Part shown: positions 1 to 12,330 of the stretch, in pieces
Position numbering within the stretch: the first letter of the stretch is position 1
How the letters are laid out: the number at the start of each line of letters is the position of its first letter
Assembly (NCBI GenBank): GCA_945643635.1
Contig: CALZFC010000066.1
Coordinates: forward strand, 109,501 to 173,500
From: Allodiplogaster sudhausi
Taxonomy: Eukaryota > Nematoda > Chromadorea > Rhabditida > Diplogasteridae
Direction of reading: 5' to 3'
DNA length: 64,000 bases
Translations under genes and position numbers: made by a program
Notes under the pieces: generated by a model
What the model was told of the DNA's origin: nothing
The model's input: only the letters and a program-made list of their open reading frames with translations
The model's database searches: none

Positions 1-99
1 TGTGCACTGGATATGGCACTGCCACATGCTCAGTCCCACTCACTATCACGAGGTTCTTGCTCCCGCCCTCCTTTCAGCTTCTCATGTCTTCCTTTCCAG

Positions 100-686
100 G
101 ACTGCATTGCAATCTGCGGCAGAGTCATCGACCACAAGCTTCTTTCTTCCGATGAAATTCAAAAGAGGTTAGTGCCCTCCGACCAAGATGGTAACTTGAC
201 TCGGAAATAATCAGCATCACTCATTCTTTACGAGACATCAAGTTGTAAACAAGACATCCTAAGTCTTTTTGCTAATGATGATACTGAGAAATGTGAAATG
301 AAGAGGAATTGAAGGTACGAGGCATCTCTGCGTGCATGGGACGCGTTCTGTGGAGGGGAGCCATACGACTTCGTGGCAGCGAGCGCCTCCTCGCCCTCCT
401 CCGACCACCCCTACAGCCAACGTTCTTCTTATGACTTGGCCAGTGCCGTTGAGAGACAGCGCAGCTTCAACTACCAGGTCAACTCCTTCCAGTCTGTCTT
501 CTCTCTTCAATCTTTCCTTCTCCTTCCAGGTCTCTCTCCCTCACTACACTTCCCATCAGTTCCTCTCTGACGCCGTCCAACGCTACATTCTATTCCTGCT
601 TCTTAAACAGACATACTCTGACCAATTTCTCACTCCTTGCTATGACTTCGATCTCATCTGGCATACACATCAGGTTGGATTGCCAG

Positions 687-733
<47 letters not shown>

Positions 734-829
734 GCTCGCTCTCTCTGTCTCCCTCCTCTCTCTCGGTCTCTGTCTGTCTCTCTCTCTATCTCCCTCCTCT
801 CTCTCGGTCTCTGTCTGTCTCTCTCTCTT

Positions 830-867
<38 letters not shown>

Positions 868-1089
868 GCGTTCACTCTCCGCTCCCTCTAGGTGCACCCC
901 CTGAACTATGCTCGTGATTGCACTGCCATCTTCGGCTCGCTACTCAAGCATGACGACAGTGTGAATGACCGTGTCAAGAACTCCAAACTCCTGAAGGGAG
1001 AGGCACTCACGAAGAAGCTTTGGTCTACCCATTTTGACCAACCATTCTGGCGCAGAGGATCCATGTTCAGGTTTGTCGAAAGAGAGTTG

Positions 1090-1137
<48 letters not shown>

Positions 1138-4100
1138 GTTGTAGAGGCCACAATGCGCCGTGTCTTCTGGGCCTGGAGAGCGCAGACGCGGGGGGCGCAG
1201 CGTACGGAGTGATGGATGTGCCATCCATCGGCCTGAAGGACATCCCGATCCAGCGGGAGCAACTCAGACTCAAACTCAGCTATGGGAACAAGAAAGTCAC
1301 CACTTTCAATGCCGATCTCTCGCATAAACAGGTTGATCCCTTTCTTCATTCTGCACTTTTGCCGCAGTTAACAATGGATATTTTTTTTATTTTATCCCTC
1401 TCCATCTGTTTACTTCTTTCCGCCACTCTCATACTCTCGATCTCTCTCTCTCGCTCTCTTTATTTTTCTCCCTCTCTCCTTCTATCTTAGTTTCATATGG
1501 TCTTTCTTCAGTTGTAGTTGTTTAATGACGAGGAAACAAAATATAAAGAGAGGAATTCCTACTCGTTAGAAGCCGTTGTCTTTGACCATTCGCTATTGCC
1601 GGCCGTTTCCTCGCGTCTACTCTTTTGAATGTTCTCTTCATCTCCCCTTCCACCGAGTTTCCCGTAATCTCGTCTCTTCTTTTTAGCCAATGTGCATTAC
1701 ACTCTTGTTGCTTTTATCCCGTTTTGAAGAGTTGGCCTCTTCACTGGAAAGATGTCATATGCTGAGGCCTTCTTTTTCTAGATTCCCACTACACTATCTT
1801 CTCTCTCCTGTTTCTCTCCCTCTCTTTCTCTCTTCTCTCTCTCTCCCTCTCTCTCTCTCTTCTCTCTCTCTCTCTACCTCTCTCCCTCTCCCTGTCTCTC
1901 GTGGGCTGCCTCATCATTTGTAAATCGTTGTCACTCTCTCTAAGAAAACATTCCATCTTCCTTCCTTAGTAATTTTTCATGATGCAAAATAGTATGCTTT
2001 TCATATTGTTAAAATGTAAATTAAACGAAATATATAAGATCCAGACATAGTAAAATAATCTACTTTCTCCACTGGCTTCATTTTTATTTAATTGATTGAG
2101 CTCTTGATCAATTGCGCACATCGCATCCATCTGATTCTTTCCCCATCAGTCGCCTTCTCGTTTTTATTCACACCTTCTCTCTCTTCTCTCGCTCTCTCTC
2201 TCTCTCTCTCGCGTCTCGTGCTCTCTCACTCCTCTCTCTCTCTCTCTCTCTCTCGTCTCGTGCTCTCTCACTCCTCTCTTTCTCTCTCTCTCCTTTCTTA
2301 GAGAGATCTGTCCTGTCCAGGTCACAAAGAGTGGCTTCTCCCTCGTGTGGCAGCCAACTCACTCTTCCTCCTCTGCTTCCATCGTCAAATTCGCCTTTGA
2401 AAAGAAGTTAGATTCGTTGGAAAAGGAAGCGGGAAAAGGAGTGGAAAGGTTGGAAAAAAGAATATGAAGGGGAAAGAAATGAGGGACCAAAAGAGCGATA
2501 GAGAGATGGCTGCATGGCAGAGAGGACAGAGAATAGGAGAACGAGAAAGACGGATAAGAGAGAGAGAGAGAGAGAGAGAGAGTAAGAAAGAGAGTGAGAG
2601 AGAGTGATGGAAGGGGAGGAGAGAGAGAGAAAAGGAAAGAGAGTCGGAGAAAGACAGACACAGACAGAGAGAGAGGAAAGTAATTAAATTAGATGTACGA
2701 AAGACCGCAAGTGTAGACGCAATTAAGGGACATCAGTGGTGGAAAATATTTTTAAAAAAAATCTATTCTTTACTGACGATTCTCATTAGTTAAGACACGG
2801 TTTATTTAATGATGTGCAATACGAGGATATTTCAATGATGAAGAATGAAATAATGAAAGGGACTATAAAGTAGTCGTTGAGAATTTGCCTTCTTTGCGAA
2901 TAGACATGGCCATTATTTATTGAATAGCTTTGCGGCGCGAATCAAAAGTGATTCCGAATTAATTATTAATGCAATAATTAAGAGTTGTTCTTATTAGATA
3001 AATATGTAATTTTCTTGAGAAATGCAAGGGAGCTGCTCATCGAGCTCGAACTCTTTGACAAGATGTTTCTGCAGAGGAAAGATCTCGTGCGGCTAGTTGG
3101 AAAGGCATCACTTGATCAGGTATGCAAGGAAAATTCAGACGACAGAGGGAGAGAGAAAGAGAGTGGTCGGGGAGGAGAGGGCGAGCAAAAGAGGGCGAGA
3201 TTGAACGGACGGGAAGAGAGAGAGGTGGGGAGGAGAGGGCGAGCAAAAGAGGGCGAGATAGAACGGAGGGGAAGCAAGGTGGGGGGGGGGGAGGGCGAGC
3301 GAAAGAGGGCGAGATAGAACGGAGGGGAAGAGAGAGAGAGGTGGGGAGGAGAGGGCGAGCAAAAGAGGGCGAGATAGAACAGAGGAGATTTTAAATCTTC
3401 AGTTGCTACCTCCTTCGAATGCGAAGCAGCCTCACAACATGTGTGAGTTGCTTTTGCGAAGAAAAGACTCCGCGGACAGTGAGATGAGTGCCAAAGTCAG
3501 CATCACCACGAGGTCACTTATATATATATAACATTTAAAGTCACTAGATAAGACAAAATGATGCAAAATGACATCTGCAACTGTAATTTAAAATAATTCT
3601 GTTCGTGCAACTCCCTTCATAAATTGCACTGAAACGATTACACATTGACACACTACGAATTGTGATGGTCCTGCACCATTAAATTCATAAGATTTTCATT
3701 TTGCATTATTTTGACATTTTATGCTCAATTATGGTAAAACCCGAGTGCCTGAATTCGAATATGCAAACCAAATCGACGTGCGATTATCCAGAAGCGCACA
3801 ATTTGATCGGACATTTTGGAACTTTCCGAAAGTTCCGAAAGTTCCTGCACCCCTGGTTGTTGGGCGGTACTGTATATATTCTATCTCTGTGTTTCAGTGT
3901 CTCTGTCCAACGGGAGCTTCAGCTGATTCCGGGTGAATTCGCCGATGTGTCTCTCTCGACTTCTCCCCACCTCTCTTCCCTCTGCCAGTCTTCCGCACTC
4001 AACAGAGGAGCATTCTCACCTTCTGCCACTGTCCTCGCGGCCACTCACGAGTCAGTTGCAACCTCCCCTTCCTCTCCCTGCACATACCTCTCTCTTCCTC

Positions 4101-4322
4101 TCTCTTTCTCCCTTGCCAGAGTAGTGGACACTCGCGATGGAATGAAGTACACGGTGCGCGTAGTTCACTCTGCCCCGATGCTTCTCTCGCTGATCGTTGT
4201 GTATGGCAAGGATGATCGCCTTCTCGCAATATCTCATCTGGTTGGAGCGGACTCTCTGCCATCGAGGGATCAACTTGACTCTAATCTGGTTAGGCTGTCT
4301 TTCTCTCTTCACTCCTTCTCTC

Positions 4323-4364
<42 letters not shown>

Positions 4365-5025
4365 TGTTCTGTTCAGCAATTCCTTCCTCACCTTTCTTCT
4401 GCGGATGAGCGTGCCTTCGTGATTCTAAACCGTGAAGGTGACTACGCAATAGTGAAAGGCCGCTGGACGTCTTTCACTCGGAAGCAGACGGGGACAAAGG
4501 GGCAAAAAGCGAAGCCGGGCTGTCCTGGCCGGCTTCTTCTTGACGCATTCAACCTGCTCAAGAACACCGTCCAGAAGCTAGAGCTGCCCTCTCCAGACGG
4601 ATCAACTCTTTTCGTCATTGGAGGTTCCCATCCATCCCTACATTATATTTCTCTCTCACCCGATCTATCTTCTCTTTCTCACTCCTTTTGTCTCTACTCC
4701 ATTCTCTCTCTTTCTCACTCTCTCTCCCTCCTCTCTCTCTCTCTCTCTGTATATCTTTCTCTGTATCTCTCTCTGTGTATCTCTCTGTCTCTCTCTGTAT
4801 CAGCCTCTCTCTCTCTGTCTCTCTCTCTCTCTCTCAAGATGCACAAGCTCGTCTGCCTGGCAAGCGAATGGAGTGTCGTTCAACGAAGATAGCTGAGCAG
4901 ATCGCATCGATCTTCAGCGTCGCTACTCTCTTCGTCCTCTGCAATCCCGACAAGGTAGTAATTTCTCTACTCTGTCTGACTCTCTCTATCTATCTTCCTC
5001 TCTCCTCTTTCTCTCTCTTCTCTTT

Positions 5026-5067
<42 letters not shown>

Positions 5068-5448
5068 GTTCGCTCTTCAGGTGCGTAGTCCATCAGACAC
5101 CACCTCGGTTGGTCTCCAGGCCCACAAATGGCCGCTAACCCTGGCGTGTGGATATGGCAAGGCGGTTGCATCGAATCGTCTGATTGCAACGAGGGAGACT
5201 GAGATAAAGAGAGAGGGCAGAGAGAGTGAGAAGAACCATCTTGATCTCACTCCCATCACACTCGCCTTGTGTAGCGGAGCCTGCGACTATCCCAGTTGCT
5301 CGGCTGGGGCGTGTGGTTGGTTCAGAGAGCGAGGAGAAAAGAAAGAGAAAAATGAATGATGACATAAACAGGAGCATGTGGTGCGTGCGGGGCCTGCGGC
5401 GGTTGCGGGGGATGTGGAGGTTGCGGAGGCTGTGGAGGATGTGGATGA
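100..5448 (+). CDS. Glycine-rich domain-containing (GRDP, DUF1399) protein, 5' truncated
   Basis: Exons read: 100-167, 315-477, 530-673, 892-1070, 1145-1331, 1518-1614, 2304-2407, 3020-3120, 3403-3512, 3898-4050, 4120-4288, 4377-4623, 4839-4954, 5081-5315, 5372-5448. The N-terminal part has the DUF1399 signature: a DLIWHTHQ motif ending at 673 continues across the intron as HPLNYARDC, then an FWRRG stretch. The middle reads like a beta-sandwich (LRLKLSYG; LLIELELFDKMF). The C-terminus is a run of Gly-Ala-Cys and Gly-Gly-Cys triplets split by the last intron and ending at TGA 5446-5448. GRDP proteins are known from plants, fungi and some animals; the biochemical role in animals is not established. 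The true start lies left of the window. Exons at 1518 and 2304 were chosen by phase and are the least certain. Introns are largely CT repeat. Confidence 0.82.
684..890. repeat. (CT)n microsatellite intron body, GRDP gene
   Basis: Nearly the whole 218-base intron between a CAG|GTTGG donor and a CTAG|GTGC acceptor is CT dinucleotide with a few TCGGTCTCTGTCTG interruptions. Similar tracts fill later introns of this gene at about 1790-1890, 2170-2295, 4310-4361, 4700-4836 and 4985-5065. Confidence 0.9.
3170..3390. repeat. Minisatellite, ~58-base unit, four copies
   Basis: The block gcgagcaaaagagggcgaga recurs at about 3181, 3239, 3295 (one substitution) and 3355, so the unit is 56-60 bases. It lies in the GRDP intron between the exons ending at 3120 and starting at 3403. 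One copy contains a run of about ten G. Confidence 0.85.
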
Positions 5449-6614
5449 ATCCATCTCGTGCTGTGGAGGATGCGGATGAATCCATCTCTTGTTTCCCTCT
5501 CACTTTTTATTCCCTTCTCATTGTCTTTCGCTCTTCTCTGAATCTCAGCCATTTCATTTCTTTCGACTGAACCATTTCTAGTAACGATTTTAATATTAGG
5601 AATCAATGAGGAAAGTGATAACGATTTAAGTTTGATGGTTGTGGTGAATTAAGTCAATGTATTTTTCTCTTAATTTCACTTTCATCTAATCTCTGTGTAA
5701 CAAGAATTTCCATTTAAGTCTTAATATTCTCTTTCAATTCTGAGTGTTTACTGTAAAGAATGGACGGGTCGATATCTTGCCAGTTCGATTTTGTCAGATG
5801 CCAATTCCAATGAGCACTTCCCGGTGCGGTTTCCATCAGAACGCGAGTCTCTTCCCGATTGCAATTGGGACTTTGCCAGAGATCCAGTCATTTCTTGAGA
5901 TGTTAATATTTTAGCGCAATTCATTGCCATTCAACCGTTAAACTTGAGGTATTCTTCTAATTTGTTGTTTGAGTTGCAAACTCTTACTGCCATCTACGAT
6001 GGCCAGTGAATATGAAGAAGACAAGGAAGTAATGAAATAGTGGGCAAGAGGCGGAGAATAGAAAAAATGGAAAGAAAGGAAGAGTAAAGAGGAGAGATGG
6101 ACGGCATCTCTCTCGGCTTCTTCCTCTTCAAGGGGTGATGATTACATGCACTTTTCGAAGACGAGACATTTCAAGAAGCATCGAGGAAGAGAGGGGGAAA
6201 GAATACAAGAGAGAGGATTGAGGTAGAGAAGAAGGAGAGAATGGAGACAGAGAAAGAGAGAGAGAGAAGAAGAAGAGGAAAGAATGGAGAGAGAGAGAGA
6301 AGAAGAAGAAAAGGAAGAAGAGGAGAATGGGACAGAGAGAGAAGAAGAAGGAGAGAACGGAGTGAGAGAGAGAGAGATAGAGAGTGAGTGGGAGGAGTAT
6401 GAATGAAAGGAGCACTCGTCATTGAAGAAGCACGCTAAAGGGAAAGGGGAGTTGGCCGTGCCAGAGATCGATCTGCCAGACGATTAGAAGAAGGCTGGAG
6501 GCCACTCGGAGTAGCTGCCTCCTGCAGTCGCAGATTCTGCGCTGTCTGACTTCTCTGCTGTCTCGACCCTCTCACTCTCTCTTTCTCTTCTGCTTCTCGC
6601 TACTTCTTTTCAAG
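5449..6614. other. Intergenic or 5' region of CUB gene, no resolved gene
   Basis: After the GRDP stop the sequence is AT-rich to about 6000, then GA-rich (about 6060-6400; AGA/GAG with AAG). The first exon of the following CUB gene, with its signal peptide, should lie here but I could not identify it. A short minus-strand reading frame at 6486-6580 ending in SYSEWPPAFF is possible but unsupported. Confidence 0.4.
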
Positions 6615-7717
6615 TCAATCTCCTCTTCCACCTCCAAATCTTGGCTGGATTGTCGATGTGTTCTGTTCAACTCCACCGGTCGTTTCCACTCTCCGAACTT
6701 CCCTTCTCCATTCCCTGCCACTTCTTGCCTTCTTTATCACTTCGTTGCACCCGCAGACCATCGAGTCCTTCTCTCCTTTCGTCTCTTCTCGCTTCCTCCT
6801 CGTACTACTTCGTCAGCTAATCTTCTCTCCCCTTTCTCTTGTCTTTTTAAACTCTATTATTCACACGGAAAACGATGTGACAAGGGATCTCACAATTTGA
6901 TGTCACAATAATGTACCGATTTCGTCCCGGTACATTTGTGTTCCACCCCATGTCACATTTAGCGGTGGAACATAAAATGTGACATCTGAGCACCACCGCC
7001 CCTTCCTCCCTCCCTCTTCCTTCATGCCTTGTATTATTGGATCATTTTATATAAGATTATGGAATAATCTTGAAACCCAAAAAAAGTTTTTCAGCATGCT
7101 GACCTCATGAGCATGGTGTTAGGGTGCCTGACAGCAGAGTAAGCATCTGAGGCATAGAGCATCACGCCTTTCTTATTTGCAATTTCGGCGAATTACCCCA
7201 CCCTTACCGGCACAACCTAGATTAGGCGGCCACAATTTTGGTTACAATTCTGGATGGAACAATAATTGTGAGTCACATTTTTTTCTGTGTGTTGTTGTGA
7301 AATTTGGTGAGTGGGAACAAAGCCATTCTCTGAACTGTTTGTTAGCATTGTTTAACACAAATAATCTGTTTACATAGTATGTATTCAAAAACATCTTCAC
7401 CTGTATTTAATAGGGAAATTTTCTTTTTTTGTGATCAGGTTTTTGGTAAGCTTTTGGCTCAAATTTTTTTTGTAGTACGAGAGTCTTTAATCACATTTTA
7501 TCTTGAAGATGTGATTCATTCGTGCGCTTATACGCGGAGACAGAAGATGGCGAAGTGGATTTGGAGAAGATCGAGGCAGAGGAAGAGTGGTGCGGGGCGG
7601 ACGTGCAGCTCAGCACTTCCATTCCTTCTCTGCATCAACACCTCGTCTTGCACATCCACACTCTCTCCACTAGCAAGGGATTCCACGGTCGCTACAGTTT
7701 CCTGCCTATCGGTCAGT

Positions 7718-7767
<50 letters not shown>

Positions 7768-8022
7768 TTATCTCTCTCTCTCTCTCTCTCTCTCTACCTC
7801 TCTGTTTCTCTCAATCTCTCCTTTATCCCTCTCCCTCAATCGCTCTCTTCTCCGTCTCTGACTCACAATATCTTTCATCTCCCTCTTCCAATCTCTTTCG
7901 TCTCTCTCACTATCCCTCCCTCTTCTCCTCTCCTCTCCTCTCCCCTTTCTCCCTCTTCTCCCTCTCACTATGTCTATCAATCTTTCTTTTCTCCTTCACT
8001 ATGTAAATCTCTCTCAATCACT

Positions 8023-8062
<40 letters not shown>

Positions 8063-8763
8063 CAGATACGTACAAGACAGATGCTCCGGAGCAGTCCCGT
8101 TGTGCATATGTGATCTCCCGTACCCGCGGCCACCTCTTCTCTCCTCATTTCCCCTACTTCTCTCCTCCTCTTCTCAACTGCTCCTTCTCCTTCCCTCAAA
8201 TTCCAAATCATCGCTTGGTTCTTTCATCAATCATCTTCGAGCTCGACGACGGAAGCACGCTCACGGCTGTTCAAAATGAACCAGAGGTTTCTCTCTTTTC
8301 TCTATGTCTCTTTCTCTTTCTCTATTTCTCTTTCTCTATTTCTCTTTCTCTATTTCTCTCTTCTCTTTCTCTTTCTCTTTCTCTTTCTCTTTCTCTTTCT
8401 CTTTCTCTTTCTCTTTCTCTTTCTCTTTCTCTTTCTCTTTCTCTTTCTCTTTCTCTTTCTCTTTTCTCTTTCTCTTTCTCTTTTCTTTCTCTTTCTCTTT
8501 CTCTTTCTCTTTCTCTTTCTCTTTCACTTTCTCTTTCACTTTCTCTTTCACTTTCTCTTTCACTTTCTCTTTCACTTTCACTTTCTCTTTCTCTTTCTCT
8601 TTCTCTTTCTCTTTCTCTTTCTCTTTCTCTTTTCTCTTTCTCTTTCTCTTTCTCTTTCTCTTTCTCTTCTCTTTCTCTTTCTCTTTCTCTTTCTCTTTCT
8701 CTTTCTCTTTCTCTTTCTCTTTCTCTTTCTCTTTCTCTTTCTCTTTCTCTTTCTCTTTCTCTT

Positions 8764-8794
<31 letters not shown>

Positions 8795-8933
8795 TTCTCT
8801 TTCTCTTTCTCTTTCTCTTTCTCTTTCTCTTTCTCTTTCTCTTTCTCTTTCTCTTTCTCTTTCTCTTTCTCTTTCTCTTTCTCTTTCTCTTTCTCTTTCT
8901 CTTTCTCTTTCTCTTTCTCTTTCTCTTTCTCTT

Positions 8934-8964
<31 letters not shown>

Positions 8965-9015
8965 TTCTCTTTCTCTTTCTCTTTCTCTTTCTCTTTCTCT
9001 TTCTCTTTCTCTTTC

Positions 9016-9058
<43 letters not shown>

Positions 9059-9557
9059 TTCTCTTTCTCTTTCTCTTTCTCTTTCTCTTTCTCTTTCTCT
9101 TTCTCTTTCTCTTTCTCTTTCTCTTTCTCTTTCTCTTTCTCTTTCTCTTTCTCTTTCTCTTTCTCCTTTCTCTTTCCCTTTCTTTCCTCTCTTCTCTCCC
9201 TTTCTATTTCTCTTCTCTCTCTTTCCTTCTCTCTCTTCTTTTCTTTTCTTTTATTTTCTCCTCTCTGCTGTATCTGATTCCTATTATTTAACTGTATTCT
9301 AAGAGTTGAGAAATAAGAAATGATTTGTAGCAAACTGTTCTGTCTTCTTCTGGCCACGAGGCGTCTTCTTTCTATCTCACGACATCAAAACCAGTCATTC
9401 TTCTCTTGCAAACAAAGCAAAGACGACAACGAGTTTGTTATTCCATTTTGTCCTTGCTCTTTCTTCAACTCAGTACTTTTCGATCATCCTCTCCATTCAT
9501 TTCATATAGTATGTACCTCATATTCGCGCTCACACCCTTTTCCTTCACCCTTCCTCA

Positions 9558-9598
<41 letters not shown>

Positions 9599-10293
9599 CT
9601 TTTCACTTTTCTTTCCGTTTCTCACTCTCTTCCTATCCCTCGTGATTCACTGAAATGTTGCATGAACATCGAGGGGTCGATTTTGTGCGGTACTGTGGTT
9701 AATAACTCGCATGCTCTCTCGCCCTTCTTTTAGACAAAAAGACACGCATTCAAGTTAGATATTTTGGCTCCTTTTAATATACATATGTACATACATATGT
9801 ACATATGTATAAAATCCGCCCTTTTGAGCTTTTTCAGGACTTAATTTTCAGACTGACCTTCTGTCTTTCATTCTCGTTGCCTCTTTGTCTCTCCTCTCTC
9901 CCTGTCACTCGCATTCTGCACGAGTTCCTTCGAAGTAAGCACAAGCACTCTCCTTGCATCTCGGAGGAAGCTAATTAGCGAAATGAAGTCAATTTTTGAA
10001 TAGGTGAAGTAAAAAGAAGAAAGGCAGAAACACACCATTCACTCTTCACAGTTAGAGAGTAAATCAAGGGAGGTTCATTCACTAACAAATCACCGAATAT
10101 CGTCGCGTCTTCAGAATTCATGAACTTCATAATTCGATTCTTTAAAGTAAAGCTATATTGATAATCTTCTACAAAAGAAGAATAAACTTAATCCACCTGT
10201 CAATCCCATTTAAAATATCAAATGAAATTCAGCGTTGACATACAATTAAAGATTTCGTAAACAAAATACATAAATAATAATTATATTTTTCAT

Positions 10294-10351
<58 letters not shown>

Positions 10352-10383
10352 CCTCTCCCTTTCTTCTTCTCCTCCCTGCCTCC

Positions 10384-10430
<47 letters not shown>

Positions 10431-10527
10431 CTATTTCTTCGTTCTCAGAGAGGGCGCTTCCAAATCGACTTTGCCTACGAGTGGAATGGTGCCGCAGGGG
10501 CGGCATCCGGGCGTGCCCGTAACCTAA
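6615..10527 (+). CDS. CUB-domain protein A (ends unresolved)
   Basis: Supported exons: 6615-6811, 7509-7711, 8066-8286 and 10449-10527; the first three join in phase. The first two make one CUB domain: CRCVLFNSTGRFHSPNFPSP, then after the intron CDSFVRLYAE, EEWCG and SKGFHGRYSFL, which are the usual cysteine pairs and the C-terminal G-F-x-x-Y strand. The third exon starts a second CUB (CAYVISRTRGHLFSPHFP) and the fourth ends one (GRFQIDFAYEW). The middle of the second CUB is missing, so an exon is probably hidden in or near the repeat intron 8287-10448. CUB domains are extracellular beta-sandwiches used in secreted or membrane adhesion, protease and receptor proteins; the partner is unknown. 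Both the signal-peptide exon and the stop are unresolved. Protein B directly downstream is a likely paralogue. Confidence 0.72.
6901..6986. repeat. Nested-palindrome element in CUB gene A intron
   Basis: gatgtcaca near 6900 pairs with tgtgacatc ending near 6986. Inside, aatgtaccg pairs with cggtacatt and tgttccacc pairs with ggtggaaca. The sequence could form one or more stem-loops and resembles a very small foldback or MITE remnant. Confidence 0.55.
8287..9175. repeat. Hexamer satellite (TTTCTC)n, nearly 900 bases
   Basis: An almost pure array of the six-base unit TTTCTC, with a short TTTCAC variant block at about 8521-8585 and a few single-unit slips. It begins directly after the donor of the exon ending at 8286. 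Long apparent open frames here (Ser-Phe, Leu-Phe, or Lys-Glu/Arg-Lys on the other strand) are products of the repeat and not genes. Confidence 0.95.
10288..10427. repeat. (CT)n tract before a CUB exon
   Basis: Two CT dinucleotide runs separated by a CT-rich spacer end about 20 bases before the acceptor TTCTCAG at 10448. They serve as, or grew from, the polypyrimidine tract. Confidence 0.85.
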
Positions 10528-10836
10528 GTAAGTGCCCTCCTCCTGCACAACTCCCAGTCTCTTCCATTTTCACTTCCTTTCTCCTTCTCTCCCTCTATTC
10601 CCATTGCTCTCACCCCCTCTCTCACCCTCTCTCTCTCCCTCTCTCTCCCTCTCTATCACCCTCTCTATCTCCCTCTCTCTCCCCTCTCTCTCCCCTTCCC
10701 TCTCTCCCTCTTTCTCCCCCTCTCTCTTTCCTTCTGCATATGCTGTATCCAACGTCTTCTTCTGCCCTCTACATTGATTTGGGTAGGGCAGAAGGCAATT
10801 CTTCCCCAAGAACATCTTCGTGTTTCTCCTCATCCG

Positions 10837-11824
10837 ATGTGGCTTCCGTCATTGTTTCTGCTCCTTCTATTCTACGGTCCTTTTCTCGCTGTCAATGCGG
10901 CTCAAGCTCCTGGTATCACTTCACGATCTTTCTCTCACTGGGTTCTTCCCGTCTCTACCTTACTCTCTCTCTCCCTCTCACTCCCTCTCCCTCTCTCCCT
11001 TACTCTCTCTCTGTCTCTGTCTCTCCCTCTCACTCCCTCTCCCTCTCCCCCTTACTCTCTCTGTCTCTCTTTCTCCTTCTCTCTCCCTCTCTTTGTAAGA
11101 ATGAGTTGGATCCTTAGTAATGTTGAGGTGACTCCTGTCTTCTGGAAGTGCAGTCGTCGTCTTCAATGTCTGGCTCGATTGAGTCTTCTCTGCTCGAGTC
11201 GCTGGCTTCTTCCTCTGCAGCTTCTTCTTCGGCTACTCAACCTTTTCGTTGTATTCTCTACTTCATCGGAGAGGCCAATCAGAAGGTTTCGTAATTTTTC
11301 CCATTACTTTTCTGATGAGTCTAATTGTCATAATATTTAGGTGTCCGTGCGATTCACCTACTTCAAACTCTTCTCGCCATATTCTTTGCTTAACACTTCG
11401 CTTCCGGCAACAAAGTTGTTAATTTTTTTTTCATAGAACGATATGTATGCATGTATGTAGAGATATGTATGAGAGAGAGAGAAGGACAGAGAGAGAAGGA
11501 CAAAGAGAGAGAGAGAGAGACGGAAAGAGAGAGAGCGAGAGAGAGAGAGAGAGACAGAAAGAGAGAGCGAGAGAGAGAGAGAGAGGGAGAGAAGAGAGAG
11601 CGCCTTGAAGGGGAAGAGAGAATGCTTGCAGATGCATGGGAGGAGACTCGGTGGCCATTGACGTCCGACTGGACGGGAGGCTGTCGAGGGTCGACGAGTG
11701 GTGTGAGGAGGACTCCCCTCCACAGGTCATGGCTCCCACCAATCACATGCAGATTCACTACACTCTCAAGGTACGGAGAAAGAGAAAGATATCAGGAAAC
11801 GAAGAGGAGAGAGAGAACGAGAGC

Positions 11825-11858
<34 letters not shown>

Positions 11859-11938
11859 GAGAGGAGAGAGAGAGAGTTAGAGAGAGAGGAGAGAGATAAG
11901 AGAGAGAGAGAGAGTTAGAGAGAGAGAGGAGAGAGAGA

Positions 11939-11993
<55 letters not shown>

Positions 11994-12026
11994 AGAGAGA
12001 GAGAGGAGAGAGAGAAGAGAGAGAGA

Positions 12027-12079
<53 letters not shown>

Positions 12080-12119
12080 TGAGAATGAGATAGAGAGGGA
12101 GAGAGTTAGAGAGAGAGAG

Positions 12120-12166
<47 letters not shown>

Positions 12167-12275
12167 GAATGAGATAGAGAGAGAGAGAGTTAGAGAGAGA
12201 GGAGAGAGAGAAGAGAGAGAGAGAGAGAGATAGAGTAAGAATGAGATAGAGAGAGAGAGTTAAAGAGAGAGAGAG

Positions 12276-12330
<55 letters not shown>

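Noticed and set aside
3701..4408. Single 235-codon ORF
   Set aside because: It is three GRDP exons (3898-4050, 4120-4288 and the next acceptor) read through introns that happen to stay open.
6486..6580. Minus-strand C-terminal exon ending SYSEWPPAFF
   Set aside because: It abuts the well-supported plus-strand CUB exon at 6615 and has no upstream partner.
7522..9291. Long open frames of Ser/Leu/Phe (plus) and Lys/Glu/Arg (minus) across the hexamer array
   Set aside because: They are translations of (TTTCTC)n; only the two CUB exons embedded at the left are protein-like.
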